A stretch of DNA of 36,608 bases, taken from positions 1 to 36,608 of the forward strand of contig JAJPEP010000089.1 of NCBI GenBank assembly GCA_021166845.1, in the 5' to 3' direction. The notes under the pieces are model-generated. The model did no database searches. It worked only from the letters and a program-made list of their open reading frames with translations, and was not told the origin of the DNA. Below are positions 10,904-18,212 of the stretch, piece by piece. The stretch comes from Thiobacillus sp. (GTDB taxonomy: Bacteria; Pseudomonadota; Gammaproteobacteria; Burkholderiales; Thiobacillaceae). The position numbers and the translations under genes were made by a program. Positions within the stretch are counted from its first letter, which is position 1, and every line of letters begins with the position of its first letter.

Positions 10904-11320
10904 ATGCGCCGAAAGCTTGCCATCCCCCTGTGCATTGTCACCACGATCCTGTCCACCTCGCTCTTCGCCGGCCCGCGCGAAGACCTGCTGGCTCAATACG
11001 CTACCGCAGCCAGGGCCGAGACGCCAACTTTTTCCGGGTTCTCCGCCGCGCGCGGGAAGACCCTGCACACCCATAAATTTGCCGGCGGCAAGCCCGATAC
11101 GCCGGCCTGCACCGCCTGCCACGGCGAGAACCCGCGCGGCGCCGGCCGCACCCTGACCGGCAAGAACATCGAAGCCGTGGCGGTGTCGGTCACGCCGAAG
11201 CGCTATACCGACCCGGCCAAGGTCGAAAAGTGGTTCAAGCGCAATTGCAGGGAAGTGCTCGGGCGCGCATGCACGGCACAGGAAAAAGGCGACTGGCTCA
11301 GTTACATGCTCAGCCAGTAA
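10904..11320 (+). CDS. SHP-type monohaem cytochrome c (DUF1924)
   Basis: A 138-residue exported cytochrome. The signal peptide is about residues 1-22 (ending LFAG). One haem c site, CTACH, lies at about residues 69-73, and the C-terminal half (YTDPAKVEKWFKRNCREVLGRACTAQEKGDWLSYML) matches the sphaeroides haem protein family, in which an Asn replaces the usual sixth ligand and is displaced by O2 or NO. Two further cysteines (C115 and C122 by rough count) could form a disulphide. AAAGGAG precedes the ATG. With the dihaem cytochrome and cytochrome b genes downstream it reproduces the known SHP-DHC-cytochrome b grouping; the physiological substrate is not settled. Confidence 0.88.
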   Translation: MRRKLAIPLCIVTTILSTSLFAGPREDLLAQYATAARAETPTFSGFSAARGKTLHTHKFAGGKPDTPACTACHGENPRGAGRTLTGKNIEAVAVSVTPKRYTDPAKVEKWFKRNCREVLGRACTAQEKGDWLSYMLSQ

Positions 11321-11356
11321 GCGATCCCAACAAACCCATCCTGCAAGGAGCCCCCC

Positions 11357-11848
11357 ATGAACATCCCCTACCGCCCGCTCGCCCTTGGCCTGGTTGCGCT
11401 CGCTTTTTCCGCCGTCGTGCTGCAAAGAGCCCAGGCCGGCGGCGACGACTACTTCCCTCCGGTCGTCGATCCCGTGGTCAAGGAGGAATGCGGCAGTTGC
11501 CACATTGCCTTCGCCCCCTCGATGCTCCCCGCCAGATCGTGGCAACGCATGATGGCCAACCTGAGCGACCACTTCGGCGACGACGCCAGCGTCGATGCGG
11601 ATACCGCCGCCCGAATTTCCAGCTACCTCGTCACCCATGCAGCCGATACCGGCGGCAAGCGCTACAGCAGCAAACTGCTGCGCGGCCTGGCGCCGAACAG
11701 CGCCCCCTTGCGTATTACCGAGTTGCCTAAATGGGTGCGTGAACACCGCGAGGTCCCCGCCTGGGAATGGAAGCACAAGGATGTGCGCACCAAGGCGAAT
11801 TGCGTCGCCTGCCATGCCGATGCCGAGCGGGGCTTCTACGAAGACTGA
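11357..11848 (+). CDS. Dihaem cytochrome c (DHC family)
   Basis: A 163-residue periplasmic cytochrome with a signal peptide (about 1-27, ending AQA) and two haem c motifs: CGSCH at about 45-49 and CVACH near residue 149. DHC-family proteins pass electrons to SHP. AAGGAG lies just upstream, and the gene follows the SHP gene by 36 bp, so they are cotranscribed. Electrons could come from the membrane flavocytochrome or cytochrome b561 encoded further down, making a short chain from cytoplasmic NAD(P)H or quinol to the O2/NO-binding SHP. That chain is inference from gene order. Confidence 0.9.
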   Translation: MNIPYRPLALGLVALAFSAVVLQRAQAGGDDYFPPVVDPVVKEECGSCHIAFAPSMLPARSWQRMMANLSDHFGDDASVDADTAARISSYLVTHAADTGGKRYSSKLLRGLAPNSAPLRITELPKWVREHREVPAWEWKHKDVRTKANCVACHADAERGFYED

Positions 11849-11866
11849 TGCTCCCGGCATGGTTCA

Positions 11867-11904
11867 TGAACGCCGGATGAACGGACGCTTCAGAACAGAT
11901 TCAG
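11867..11904. promoter_or_regulatory. Putative response-regulator binding site, copy 2 (four half-sites, 11-bp phased)
   Basis: TGAAC begins at 11867 and 11878, and TTCAG begins at 11889 and 11900. The order and the 11-bp step are the same as at 10816-10853. TGAACGCCGGATGAACGG matches copy 1 at 17 of 18 positions. A -10-like CACAAT (11916-11921) stands 16 bp after the last half-site start, the same distance as in copy 1, as expected of an activator covering the -35 position. It precedes the second PepSY gene. Confidence 0.65.
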
Positions 11905-11967
11905 GCGCCCCCTCGCACAATGCATGCACGGTCATCGATCCGACCACAACCAAAGGAGATTTTCATC

Positions 11968-12393
11968 ATGCGCACCACGACTATTCTTTCTGCTTTCGCC
12001 CTTGGCGCCGGACTGGTGGCCGGCGGCGCAGCGCTTGCCCCCGCGTTCGCCGGGGACAACCCGCCCGCCCGCGTCGGCGAACGTCAGTGGCTGTCGATTC
12101 CGCAGATCCACGACAAGCTCGTTGCCGCCGGATACCGCAACATCGAGAAGATCGAACGCGAGGACGGCGCCTATGAAGCCCGCGCCACCCACCGCAACGG
12201 CGAACGGGTCAAGCTGTATCTCAATCCGCAGACGGGAGAGATCCTCGATCGGCGACAGCGCAAGTCCAGCCGCGACGGGAGCGACCGCTGGGGGTACACG
12301 CAGGGCCAGCGCAATTCCGCCGACTGCAACGAGCGGCGCTGCCGTGACGACCTGCCGCAAAAGGCCGCCACCACGCCGCCGGCAGGCAAATAA
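11968..12393 (+). CDS. PepSY-domain periplasmic protein
   Basis: A 141-residue protein with a clear signal peptide (about 1-29, ending APAFAG) and a PepSY-like domain (about 38-85: QWLSIPQIHDKLVAAGYRNIEKIEREDGAYEARATHRNGERVKLYLNPQTGEIL). The C-terminal third is Arg/Asp-rich and probably disordered, with two cysteines. AAAGGAG sits before the ATG. It has its own candidate regulator site upstream, so it is probably a target of the neighbouring two-component system; it may serve as a redox- or haem-handling accessory for the flavocytochrome downstream. The exact role is unknown. Confidence 0.82.
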   Translation: MRTTTILSAFALGAGLVAGGAALAPAFAGDNPPARVGERQWLSIPQIHDKLVAAGYRNIEKIEREDGAYEARATHRNGERVKLYLNPQTGEILDRRQRKSSRDGSDRWGYTQGQRNSADCNERRCRDDLPQKAATTPPAGK

Positions 12394-12411
12394 TCCGTGC
12401 GGAGTCCAGCC

Positions 12412-13734
12412 ATGAAAACCCTGCTTGCCGGTCTCATCTCCCTGGTCACCCTGGCCTGGGGATGGGACGTCCTGGTCGCGGGCGGCGCCTCCGGCGGAAG
12501 CGCCCCCTGGGTCATGCGCCAGGAGGGCCTCTACCTGAGCGGCCTCCTGTCGATCGCCCTGATGTCCCTGGCGATGCTGCTGGCTGCGCGGCCGGCCTGG
12601 CTCGAGGGGCCGCTGGGCGGCCTCGATCGCATGTATCGAACGCACAAATGGGCGGGCATTCTTGCCGTCAGCTTCGCCGCCCTGCACTGGCTGATCGAGA
12701 TGTCGGACGATATCCTGAAGGCCTTGTTCGGCCGTTCGGGACGCCTGCCGAAGGACAACGACACCGGCCTTCTGGAAATCCTGCGCGACCTCGCCGAGGA
12801 CATGGGCGAGTGGGCGATTTACGCCGTGCTCGCGATGCTGGCGCTGACCCTGTGGAAACGCTTTCCGTACCGGCCATGGCGTTTCCTGCACCAGGCGATG
12901 CCGGTGCTCTATCTGATGCTCGCCTTCCATGCGCTGCTGCTGGCGCCCGTCGACTACTGGGCGCAGCCGGTGGGCGGGCTGCTCGCCCTGCTGCTGGGCG
13001 GCGGCGTGTACGGTAGCGTGCATTCCCTGGCCGGGCACATCGGTCGCTCGCGTCGGGTGCAAGGCAAGGTCGTTGCCGTCGAGCATCCGGCCGCGGACAT
13101 CGTTGCCGTGCGCTGCCAGCTCGACCAGGGCTGGCGCGGCCATCGTCCCGGCCAGTTCGCCTTCGTCACCTTCGACCGCGGCGAGGGACCGCATCCCTTC
13201 ACCATCGCCAGCGCAGACCGCGGCGACCGCACCATTTCCTTCCAGATCAAGGCGCTGGGCGACTACACCCGCGGCCTCACCAACCGGCTGCAGCCGGGAC
13301 AGGCGGTGACGGTCGAAGGGCCCTACGGCCGCTTCGACCACGACCGCCGCAATCCGCGGGCGCAACAAATCTGGGTGGCCGCCGGCATTGGCGTCACGCC
13401 CTTCCTCGCCTGGCTCGAATCGCTGCAGGATACGCCCGGCCAAGTCCCCGCCGCCGACCTGCATTACTGCACGCGGGATCGCGAAACCGACCCTTTCATC
13501 GCCCGCCTGGAATCGCTTTGCGCGTCCCTGCCCGGCATCAAGCTGCAGGTGCACGGTTCCCGGCAGGGAGAAGTCCTGACCGCCGCCGGCATGGTCGCAG
13601 CCAAGGATCGGTCCCGCCGCACCGAGGTCTGGTTCTGCGGGCCGCAGGGCCTCTCGGAAAAACTCAAGAAAGGTTTGGACGCCGCCTGGCCGGGAAATCT
13701 CCGGTTCCATCAGGAGGCGTTCGAAATGCGCTGA
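12412..13734 (+). CDS. Ferric-reductase-like transmembrane flavocytochrome (FAD/NAD(P)H-binding)
   Basis: A 440-residue membrane protein. The first half holds about six hydrophobic segments with two His pairs in the ferric reductase pattern (HKWAGILAVSFAALHW and HQAMPVLYLMLAFH), expected to bind two b haems. The second half is a ferredoxin-reductase-like module: FAD site HPFTIAS, GPYGRF, NAD(P) site WVAAGIGVTPFLAW and the C-terminal VWFCGPQGLSEKL. It should carry electrons from cytoplasmic NAD(P)H across the membrane. The ATG at 12412 is preferred over an in-frame GTG at 12397 because GGAG lies 7-8 nt before it. Its last 135 bp are duplicated at 14566-14700. Confidence 0.88.
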   Translation: MKTLLAGLISLVTLAWGWDVLVAGGASGGSAPWVMRQEGLYLSGLLSIALMSLAMLLAARPAWLEGPLGGLDRMYRTHKWAGILAVSFAALHWLIEMSDDILKALFGRSGRLPKDNDTGLLEILRDLAEDMGEWAIYAVLAMLALTLWKRFPYRPWRFLHQAMPVLYLMLAFHALLLAPVDYWAQPVGGLLALLLGGGVYGSVHSLAGHIGRSRRVQGKVVAVEHPAADIVAVRCQLDQGWRGHRPGQFAFVTFDRGEGPHPFTIASADRGDRTISFQIKALGDYTRGLTNRLQPGQAVTVEGPYGRFDHDRRNPRAQQIWVAAGIGVTPFLAWLESLQDTPGQVPAADLHYCTRDRETDPFIARLESLCASLPGIKLQVHGSRQGEVLTAAGMVAAKDRSRRTEVWFCGPQGLSEKLKKGLDAAWPGNLRFHQEAFEMR

Positions 13735-13843
13735 GAAAGGAAACCGAAATGAAAGATGGACGTTTGTGTCGAGCACGCCGCGGGGCGACGACATGACGGG
13801 CTCGATGACCGCAACACGCAATCTGAATTGAAAGGAAATAACG

Positions 13844-14392
13844 ATGAACCTGAAAAACTCTACCCTGCGCTACGGCTCGTTTTCCATTGGCATCCACTGG
13901 CTGATGTTGCTGCTGTTCGTCGCCGTGTACGGAACCGTCGAATTGCATGAACTGTTCGAAAAAGGCAGTAATCTTCGCGAGATGCTGATGACCTGGCACT
14001 TCATGCTCGGCATGCTGGTGTTCATGCTGGTCTGGCTGCGGCTGGCGGCGCGTCTGTCCGGCCCCACGCCCGCCATCCTGCCGGAACCGCCGGGTCTGCA
14101 ACAACTATCTTCCAAGCTGTTGCACCTGGCTCTGTATCTGCTCATGATCGGCATGCCGCTGACCGGCTGGCTGATGCTTAGTGCCGCCGGAAAACCGATT
14201 CCGTTCTTCGGCCTGGAATTGCCGGCGCTGATCGGCGAAAACAAGGCCCTCGCAAAGCAGATCAAGGAAGTGCATGAATTCGTGGGGACGACAGGCTATT
14301 TTCTGATCGGCCTACATACAGTGGCCGCCTTGTACCATCACTACATCAAACATGACAACACGCTGACGCGCATGCTGTCCGGACGGAAATAA
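13844..14392 (+). CDS. Cytochrome b561 family membrane protein
   Basis: A 182-residue four-helix cytochrome b. Helices lie at about 14-34, 47-68, 88-108 and 143-163, with candidate haem-ligand histidines in GIHWLM, TWHFMLGM, LLHLALYL, EVHEFVG and GLHTVAALYHHY. CybB/b561 proteins oxidise quinol in the membrane and pass electrons to periplasmic carriers. This fits the cytochrome b member of the SHP-DHC-cytochrome b cluster. AAAGGAAA precedes the ATG. It lies 109 bp after the flavocytochrome gene. Confidence 0.9.
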   Translation: MNLKNSTLRYGSFSIGIHWLMLLLFVAVYGTVELHELFEKGSNLREMLMTWHFMLGMLVFMLVWLRLAARLSGPTPAILPEPPGLQQLSSKLLHLALYLLMIGMPLTGWLMLSAAGKPIPFFGLELPALIGENKALAKQIKEVHEFVGTTGYFLIGLHTVAALYHHYIKHDNTLTRMLSGRK

Positions 14393-14435
14393 GCCTGTCT
14401 GCCAAAGCTTGCGCTGAAAGCCCGGATCAACACAA

Positions 14436-14456
14436 AATCCGCCGGTGGCGGTTTCT
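14436..14456 (+). terminator. Possible terminator behind cytochrome b561
   Basis: AAAATCCGCC-GGT-GGCGGTTT forms a 5-bp GC stem flanked by A and T on the two sides, about 45 bp after the b561 stop. A second short hairpin, GCGGG-GGC-CCCGC followed by TTTT, is at 14542-14558. Either could end the plus-strand operon. The region 14393-14565 holds no gene; it also has a short tandem duplication of CCCGCTTTCCAG near 14474-14500. Confidence 0.4.
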
Positions 14457-14565
14457 GAAAATCAGCTCCTAGCCCGCTTTCCAGGCCCGCTTTCCAGCCC
14501 GGATGCTGGAAATACTCTTGAGCGAACCGCGCCGTCATGATGCGGGGGCCCCGCTTTTCCTGGCC

Positions 14566-14700
14566 GCCAAGGATCGGGCCCGCCGCACCGAGGTCTGGCT
14601 CTGCGGGCCGCAGGGCCTCTCGGAAAAGCTCAGGAAAGGTTTGGACGCCGCCTGGCCGGGAAATCTCCGGTTCCATCAGGAGGCGTTTGAAATGCGCTAG
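14566..14700 (+). pseudogene. Duplicated 3' tail of the flavocytochrome gene
   Basis: 135 bp here align without gaps to the last 135 bp of the flavocytochrome gene (13600-13734), with only about seven differences, one of them in the stop codon (TGA to TAG). The peptide is the last 44 residues (ending LRFHQEAFEMR). There is no start, FAD site or membrane part, so the fragment cannot be functional as a reductase. It sits after the b561 gene, as if a longer duplicated copy of the flavocytochrome gene once followed b561 and was deleted internally. High identity suggests a fairly recent event or gene conversion. Confidence 0.85.
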
Positions 14701-14722
14701 GTGCGTGGGGACGGACTGGCCG

Positions 14723-15199
14723 TCAGTCGTGCGCGATGCCGACCAGGCGGGCGTTAAGCCTGCGCGCCAGGGCTTCGCCACCGCGCCGCATGACGCCGTC
14801 ATGGTTCCACTTGATGAGGGGACGCGCAAACAGCGCCAGCAGGTTCATCCACACGGTGGTGGTGCGGATCTGCCACTCGAAACGCGCGCTCGTCACCGCG
14901 CCATCGGTGGCGAAGGACCAGCGGCCCTGGCCCTCGACATCGCCGCTCGCGATGCCTTCGACACTGGTCAGCGGAATGGCGTGGACCACGCAAATATTGA
15001 ACGTGAGCCGATAAGGCAGGCGTCCCCGCCACGTGTAGCGGCGCACGCTGCCGATGCCGCGGGCGTCGCCGGGCGCGAGTTCCTCGACGCTTTCCACATT
15101 GCGCCACCACTGCGGCCAGTTCAAGGAGTGGGAGATGGCCTCGCAAACCGCCTCAATGGGCGCTTCGATCCGCCAGAGGGTGACAAAGCGGTACTCCAT
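14723..15199 (-). CDS. SRPBCC (START-like) family protein
   Basis: A 158-residue soluble protein with the pattern of the polyketide-cyclase/SRPBCC fold: an N-terminal strand (YRFVTLWRIEAPIEAVCEAI), a SLNWPQWW segment, central strands and a long C-terminal helix (VMRRGGEALARRL). Such proteins bind hydrophobic ligands; the ligand here is not known. Two in-frame starts exist. The ATG at 15205 overlaps the upstream stop (ATGA), but GAGGGGG stands 7 nt before the ATG at 15199, which I prefer. It ends a minus-strand trio with the LolA-like and cupredoxin genes. Confidence 0.8.
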   Translation of the reverse strand: MEYRFVTLWRIEAPIEAVCEAISHSLNWPQWWRNVESVEELAPGDARGIGSVRRYTWRGRLPYRLTFNICVVHAIPLTSVEGIASGDVEGQGRWSFATDGAVTSARFEWQIRTTTVWMNLLALFARPLIKWNHDGVMRRGGEALARRLNARLVGIAHD

Positions 15200-15201
15200 C
15201 C

Positions 15202-15834
15202 TCATTCCCCCTCGGGATTGAACAGGGTTTCCGCCAGAGGCACATTGATTTCCAGGTCGCTCAGTGTGACGGTTTCGATGACGGCGTCTTTTTGATCGCG
15301 GCTGACCACCTTGAGCGGGAACAGGCTCGACGTGTCCAGCCACAGCTCGTAGCGATGCACGCCGGCAACCGCAACCCCCGTCGCACCCGTCACCACAAGA
15401 TACAGGACATCGCGCCCCGCCATGCGCACTTCGGCCCGCACCTCCGCCTGCCCCTGCTCCAGCAGGGTGCGGACGTTTTCGAACAGCGCCCCGACATCCG
15501 ACTTGTCCACGGTTTGCCCCCCCGGACTCCGGATGAGCGGGTTGTGCGGACGCAGGCTGAGTTCCGGGAAGCGGCCGGCGCCGAACGGCCACAGCCGCAC
15601 GTGACGGGTGAGCGGGCTGTAGACCAGCACCGCGCCCGCATGTGGACGGATGAACTCCATGCGCACGAAACCCGGCTTCCTATAGGAATAGCGAAGGTGG
15701 TCCTCGCCCCCGGCACGAAAGGCGCGGAGGGTGACTTGATAGGTTTCGACTGTGCGGTAATGCTCGATGGCGTCATCCAATAGAGACAACGGTGTTGCGG
15801 TGAGTGCGGCGGCAAGCATGAGGGTGGAGAGCAT
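15202..15834 (-). CDS. LolA/DUF1571-like periplasmic protein
   Basis: A 210-residue protein with a short signal peptide (about 1-15, MLSTLMLAAALTATP). The body has alternating strands typical of the half-barrel LolA/LolB fold: YQVTLRAFRAGG, HLRYSYRKPGFVRMEFI, AVLVYSPLTRHVRLWPF and YELWLDTSSLFPLKVVSRD. The fold binds acyl chains and is used for lipoprotein or lipid transport. It is more like the DUF1571 and 'outer membrane lipoprotein-sorting' group than true LolA, so a specific cargo is not claimed. It lies between the cupredoxin gene (3 bp gap) and the SRPBCC gene (overlap), so the three form one operon. Confidence 0.72.
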   Translation of the reverse strand: MLSTLMLAAALTATPLSLLDDAIEHYRTVETYQVTLRAFRAGGEDHLRYSYRKPGFVRMEFIRPHAGAVLVYSPLTRHVRLWPFGAGRFPELSLRPHNPLIRSPGGQTVDKSDVGALFENVRTLLEQGQAEVRAEVRMAGRDVLYLVVTGATGVAVAGVHRYELWLDTSSLFPLKVVSRDQKDAVIETVTLSDLEINVPLAETLFNPEGE

Positions 15835-15836
15835 CG

Positions 15837-16253
15837 CTATTCCACAACGTCGAGCACGCCCTCCATGCCCTTCTCGCGGTGGCTTTCAAAAAACAGCAGC
15901 CGGTTCCGGCAGTAAAACGGATAGCTGCCGACTGCGGTGGGCGTGAAGCGGATTCTTTTGGGCTCGCTCGACAGGTCCTCATCGACCACGATGCCCGCCT
16001 CGGGCGCCTGGATGACTAAGCTGTGGGGAATAACGCTCCTGCCCACGCTGACCGTCAATTCGACCGGCACATTCGACTTCACGATCACCCGCCTGGGCTT
16101 GAAGAAATAGGCACCGCCTTCGATCCTGACGTGCTGCACGCCGTCGGCGGCGCGGCTTGCCCGATAAACCGTCTCGTCGGGCGAAGCCGCGTCGGCTCGG
16201 CATGCTCCGGCAAGCCCAAGGCAGAGCACAAGACATGTCACGCAGGCTTTCAT
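15837..16253 (-). CDS. Periplasmic cupredoxin-like copper protein
   Basis: A 138-residue exported protein with a signal peptide (about 1-22, ending ADA). The body is a single cupredoxin domain. A complete type 1 copper ligand set is visible: His in SVIPHSLVI, Cys in PFYCRNRL, His in FESHREKG and Met in GMEGVLDVV. An in-frame TTG at 16277 would add eight residues, but the ATG at 16253 gives a normal signal peptide; neither has a good ribosome binding site. It could serve as an electron carrier or copper chaperone together with the two genes behind it. Confidence 0.82.
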   Translation of the reverse strand: MKACVTCLVLCLGLAGACRADAASPDETVYRASRAADGVQHVRIEGGAYFFKPRRVIVKSNVPVELTVSVGRSVIPHSLVIQAPEAGIVVDEDLSSEPKRIRFTPTAVGSYPFYCRNRLLFFESHREKGMEGVLDVVE

Positions 16254-16331
16254 GGTCTGGCGCGTCAACCCTTGCAACGCGTGAATACAGCATTACTGCA
16301 TTTATAGTTATGAATGCCGCCCAAGCCAAGC

Positions 16332-16460
16332 GGGGTCAGGGGTCAGGGGTCAGGGGTCAGGGGTCAGGGGTCAGGGGTCAGGGGTCAGGGGTCAGAGAAT
16401 TATAGGGCGCGGCCTTGGCCGCTCACTCCCTGAATCCTGAATCCTGAATCCTGAATCCTG
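16332..16460. repeat. Heptad tandem repeats flanking a palindrome, copy A
   Basis: Nine perfect tandem copies of GGGGTCA (16332-16394) are followed by a short palindrome, GCGGCC-TT-GGCCGC, and then four copies of TGAATCC (16431-16458). The reverse complement of TGAATCC is GGATTCA, a two-base variant of GGGGTCA, so the element is a degenerate inverted repeat built from one heptad family. It fills the gap between the leuA stop and the cupredoxin gene. Compare copy B at about 19659-19755. Confidence 0.85.
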
Positions 16461-16466
16461 TTGCAA

Positions 16467-18002
16467 TCACACCTGCGGATGCGCCCGTTCGCGCTTGCTG
16501 TGCAGCTTGTTCAGCGCGTGCAGGTAGGCCTTGGCCGAGGCGACGACGATGTCGGTGTCGGCGCCCTGGCCGTTGACCACGCGGTCGTCCAGCGCCAGCC
16601 GCACGGTCACTTCGCCCTGCGCGTCGGTGCCGCGGGTGATGTTGTTGACCGAATACAGCAGCAGGTTGGCGCTGCTGTTGACCACCGATTCCAGCGCCTT
16701 GAAGGTGGCGTCGACCGGGCCGGAGCCGGTGCCGTCGGCTTGTCTTTCGACGCCTTCGTCGGCGAACACCAGTTGCGCGTGCGGGACCTCGCCGGTCTCC
16801 GAACACACCTTCAGCGACACCAGCTTGTAGCGCTCGTGGTCGGTCGCGTAGCCTTCGTCGGAAACCAGCGCCTGCAGGTCTTCGTCGAAGATCTCGCGCT
16901 TTTTGTCGGCCAGGTCCTTGAAGCGGAAAAACGCGGCATTGAGCGCTTCCTCGCTGTCCAGAACGATCCCCAGTTCGGCGAGCTTGGTCTTGAAGGCGTT
17001 GCGGCCGGACAGCTTGCCCAGGCTCAAACGGTTCGCATGCCAGCCGACGTCTTCGGCACGCATGATTTCGTAGGTCTCGCGGTGCTTGAGCACGCCGTCC
17101 TGGTGGATGCCGGATTCATGCGCGAAGGCGTTCGCCCCGACGATGGCCTTGTTCGGCTGCACCGGGTAGCCGGTGATGGTGGAAACGAGCTTGGACGACG
17201 GCACGATCTGGGTGGCGTCGATGCGCGTGTCGCAGTTGAATACATCGCGGCGGGTACGCACCGCCATCACGATCTCTTCCAGCGAGGCGTTGCCGGCGCG
17301 TTCGCCGAGGCCGTTGATGGTGCATTCGACCTGGCGCGCGCCGTTCATCACCGCGGCGAGCGAGTTGGCCACCGCCATGCCGAGGTCGTTGTGGCAGTGC
17401 GTCGACCAGATGACTTTATCCGCACCGGGCACGCGCTCGATCAGCTGCTTCATGCGCTCGCCCCACAAGGCGGGAATGCTGTAGCCGACGGTGTCCGGCA
17501 CATTGAGCGTCGTGGCGCCGGCCTTGATCACCTCGTCGAAAATACGCACCAGGAAATCCATCTCGGAGCGCACCGCATCCTCGGCCGAGAACTCGACGTC
17601 GTCGGTGTATTCGAGCGCGAGCTTGACCGACTTCACCGCCGCTTCGACCACCTGGTCCGGCTGCATCCGCAGCTTCTTTTCCATGTGGATCGGGCTGGTG
17701 GCAATGAAGGTGTGGATGCGTCCCGACTTCGCCGGCTTGATCGCGCCGCCCGCTGCGTGGATGTCGCGCTCGTTGGCGCGCGCCAGCGAGCAGATGGTCG
17801 AACCCTGGATGGTTTCGGCAATGGTGCGGATCGCCTCGGCGTCGCCCGGACTGGCCGCAGCGAAGCCGGCCTCGATGACGTCGACGCCGAGCTTTTCCAG
17901 CTGGCGCGCGATGCGCAGTTTCTCGTCCCGGGTCATCGACGCGCCGGGGCTTTGCTCGCCGTCGCGCAAGGTGGTGTCGAAAATGAATAAACGGTCTTTC
18001 AT
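16467..18002 (-). CDS. leuA: 2-Isopropylmalate synthase
   Basis: Condenses acetyl-CoA with 2-ketoisovalerate, the first committed step of leucine synthesis. The protein has 511 residues. The catalytic barrel begins [18 protein letters not shown] and has the metal-binding STHCHNDLG and the segment [14 protein letters not shown]; the C-terminal third is the leucine-binding regulatory domain (about 390-505). The ATG at 18002 is chosen over the in-frame ATG at 18014 because GGAG lies about 7 nt before it and family members begin MKDRL. It is last in the ilvB-ilvH-ilvC-psd-pssA-leuA series and is preceded by a leucine-rich leader peptide. A TATAAT (18058-18053) without a clear -35 may give it its own promoter. 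Confidence 0.97.
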   Translation of the reverse strand: MKDRLFIFDTTLRDGEQSPGASMTRDEKLRIARQLEKLGVDVIEAGFAAASPGDAEAIRTIAETIQGSTICSLARANERDIHAAGGAIKPAKSGRIHTFIATSPIHMEKKLRMQPDQVVEAAVKSVKLALEYTDDVEFSAEDAVRSEMDFLVRIFDEVIKAGATTLNVPDTVGYSIPALWGERMKQLIERVPGADKVIWSTHCHNDLGMAVANSLAAVMNGARQVECTINGLGERAGNASLEEIVMAVRTRRDVFNCDTRIDATQIVPSSKLVSTITGYPVQPNKAIVGANAFAHESGIHQDGVLKHRETYEIMRAEDVGWHANRLSLGKLSGRNAFKTKLAELGIVLDSEEALNAAFFRFKDLADKKREIFDEDLQALVSDEGYATDHERYKLVSLKVCSETGEVPHAQLVFADEGVERQADGTGSGPVDATFKALESVVNSSANLLLYSVNNITRGTDAQGEVTVRLALDDRVVNGQGADTDIVVASAKAYLHALNKLHSKRERAHPQV

Positions 18003-18108
18003 GGCTGGCTCCATGGGGATCGGGCGATGTCGATGTCGACTCGGCCCGACGCATTATAAGGGGTTGCCGCGAGAAGCTGGCGGCGCGGGGTACTGCGGGG
18101 AGGGGGGT

Positions 18109-18198
18109 TTAGTGTGCGCGCGCGCAGCGCAGCAGCAGGCTGTCGAACAGAACGCTCAACAGGCAGATGAGATTAAACGAGTGCGACTGATCGAACAT
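18109..18198 (-). CDS. Leucine-rich leader peptide upstream of leuA
   Basis: A 29-codon open frame starts 15 bp after the pssA stop and ends 106 bp before leuA. It contains the run LICLLSVLFDSLLLRC: seven of 29 codons are Leu, with Ile and Val near them and three consecutive CTG codons close to the end. This is the pattern of an attenuation leader, in which ribosome stalling at Leu codons controls reading into leuA. Possible hairpins follow (GCCGC/GCGGC around 18065-18090), but I cannot see a standard T-rich terminator, so the mechanism is inferred. The region 18015-18212 otherwise holds no gene. Confidence 0.65.
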   Translation of the reverse strand: MFDQSHSFNLICLLSVLFDSLLLRCARAH

Positions 18199-18212
18199 GG
18201 CCCAAATTCTAT

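Noticed and set aside
13749..13796. 15-aa frame between flavocytochrome and b561 with AAGGAAA upstream
   Set aside because: Too short and without a telling composition; not enough to call a peptide.
16157..16405. Frame running into the heptad repeats with a RGQGSGV repeat peptide
   Set aside because: The repetitive end is the tandem DNA repeat, and the rest is antisense to the cupredoxin gene.
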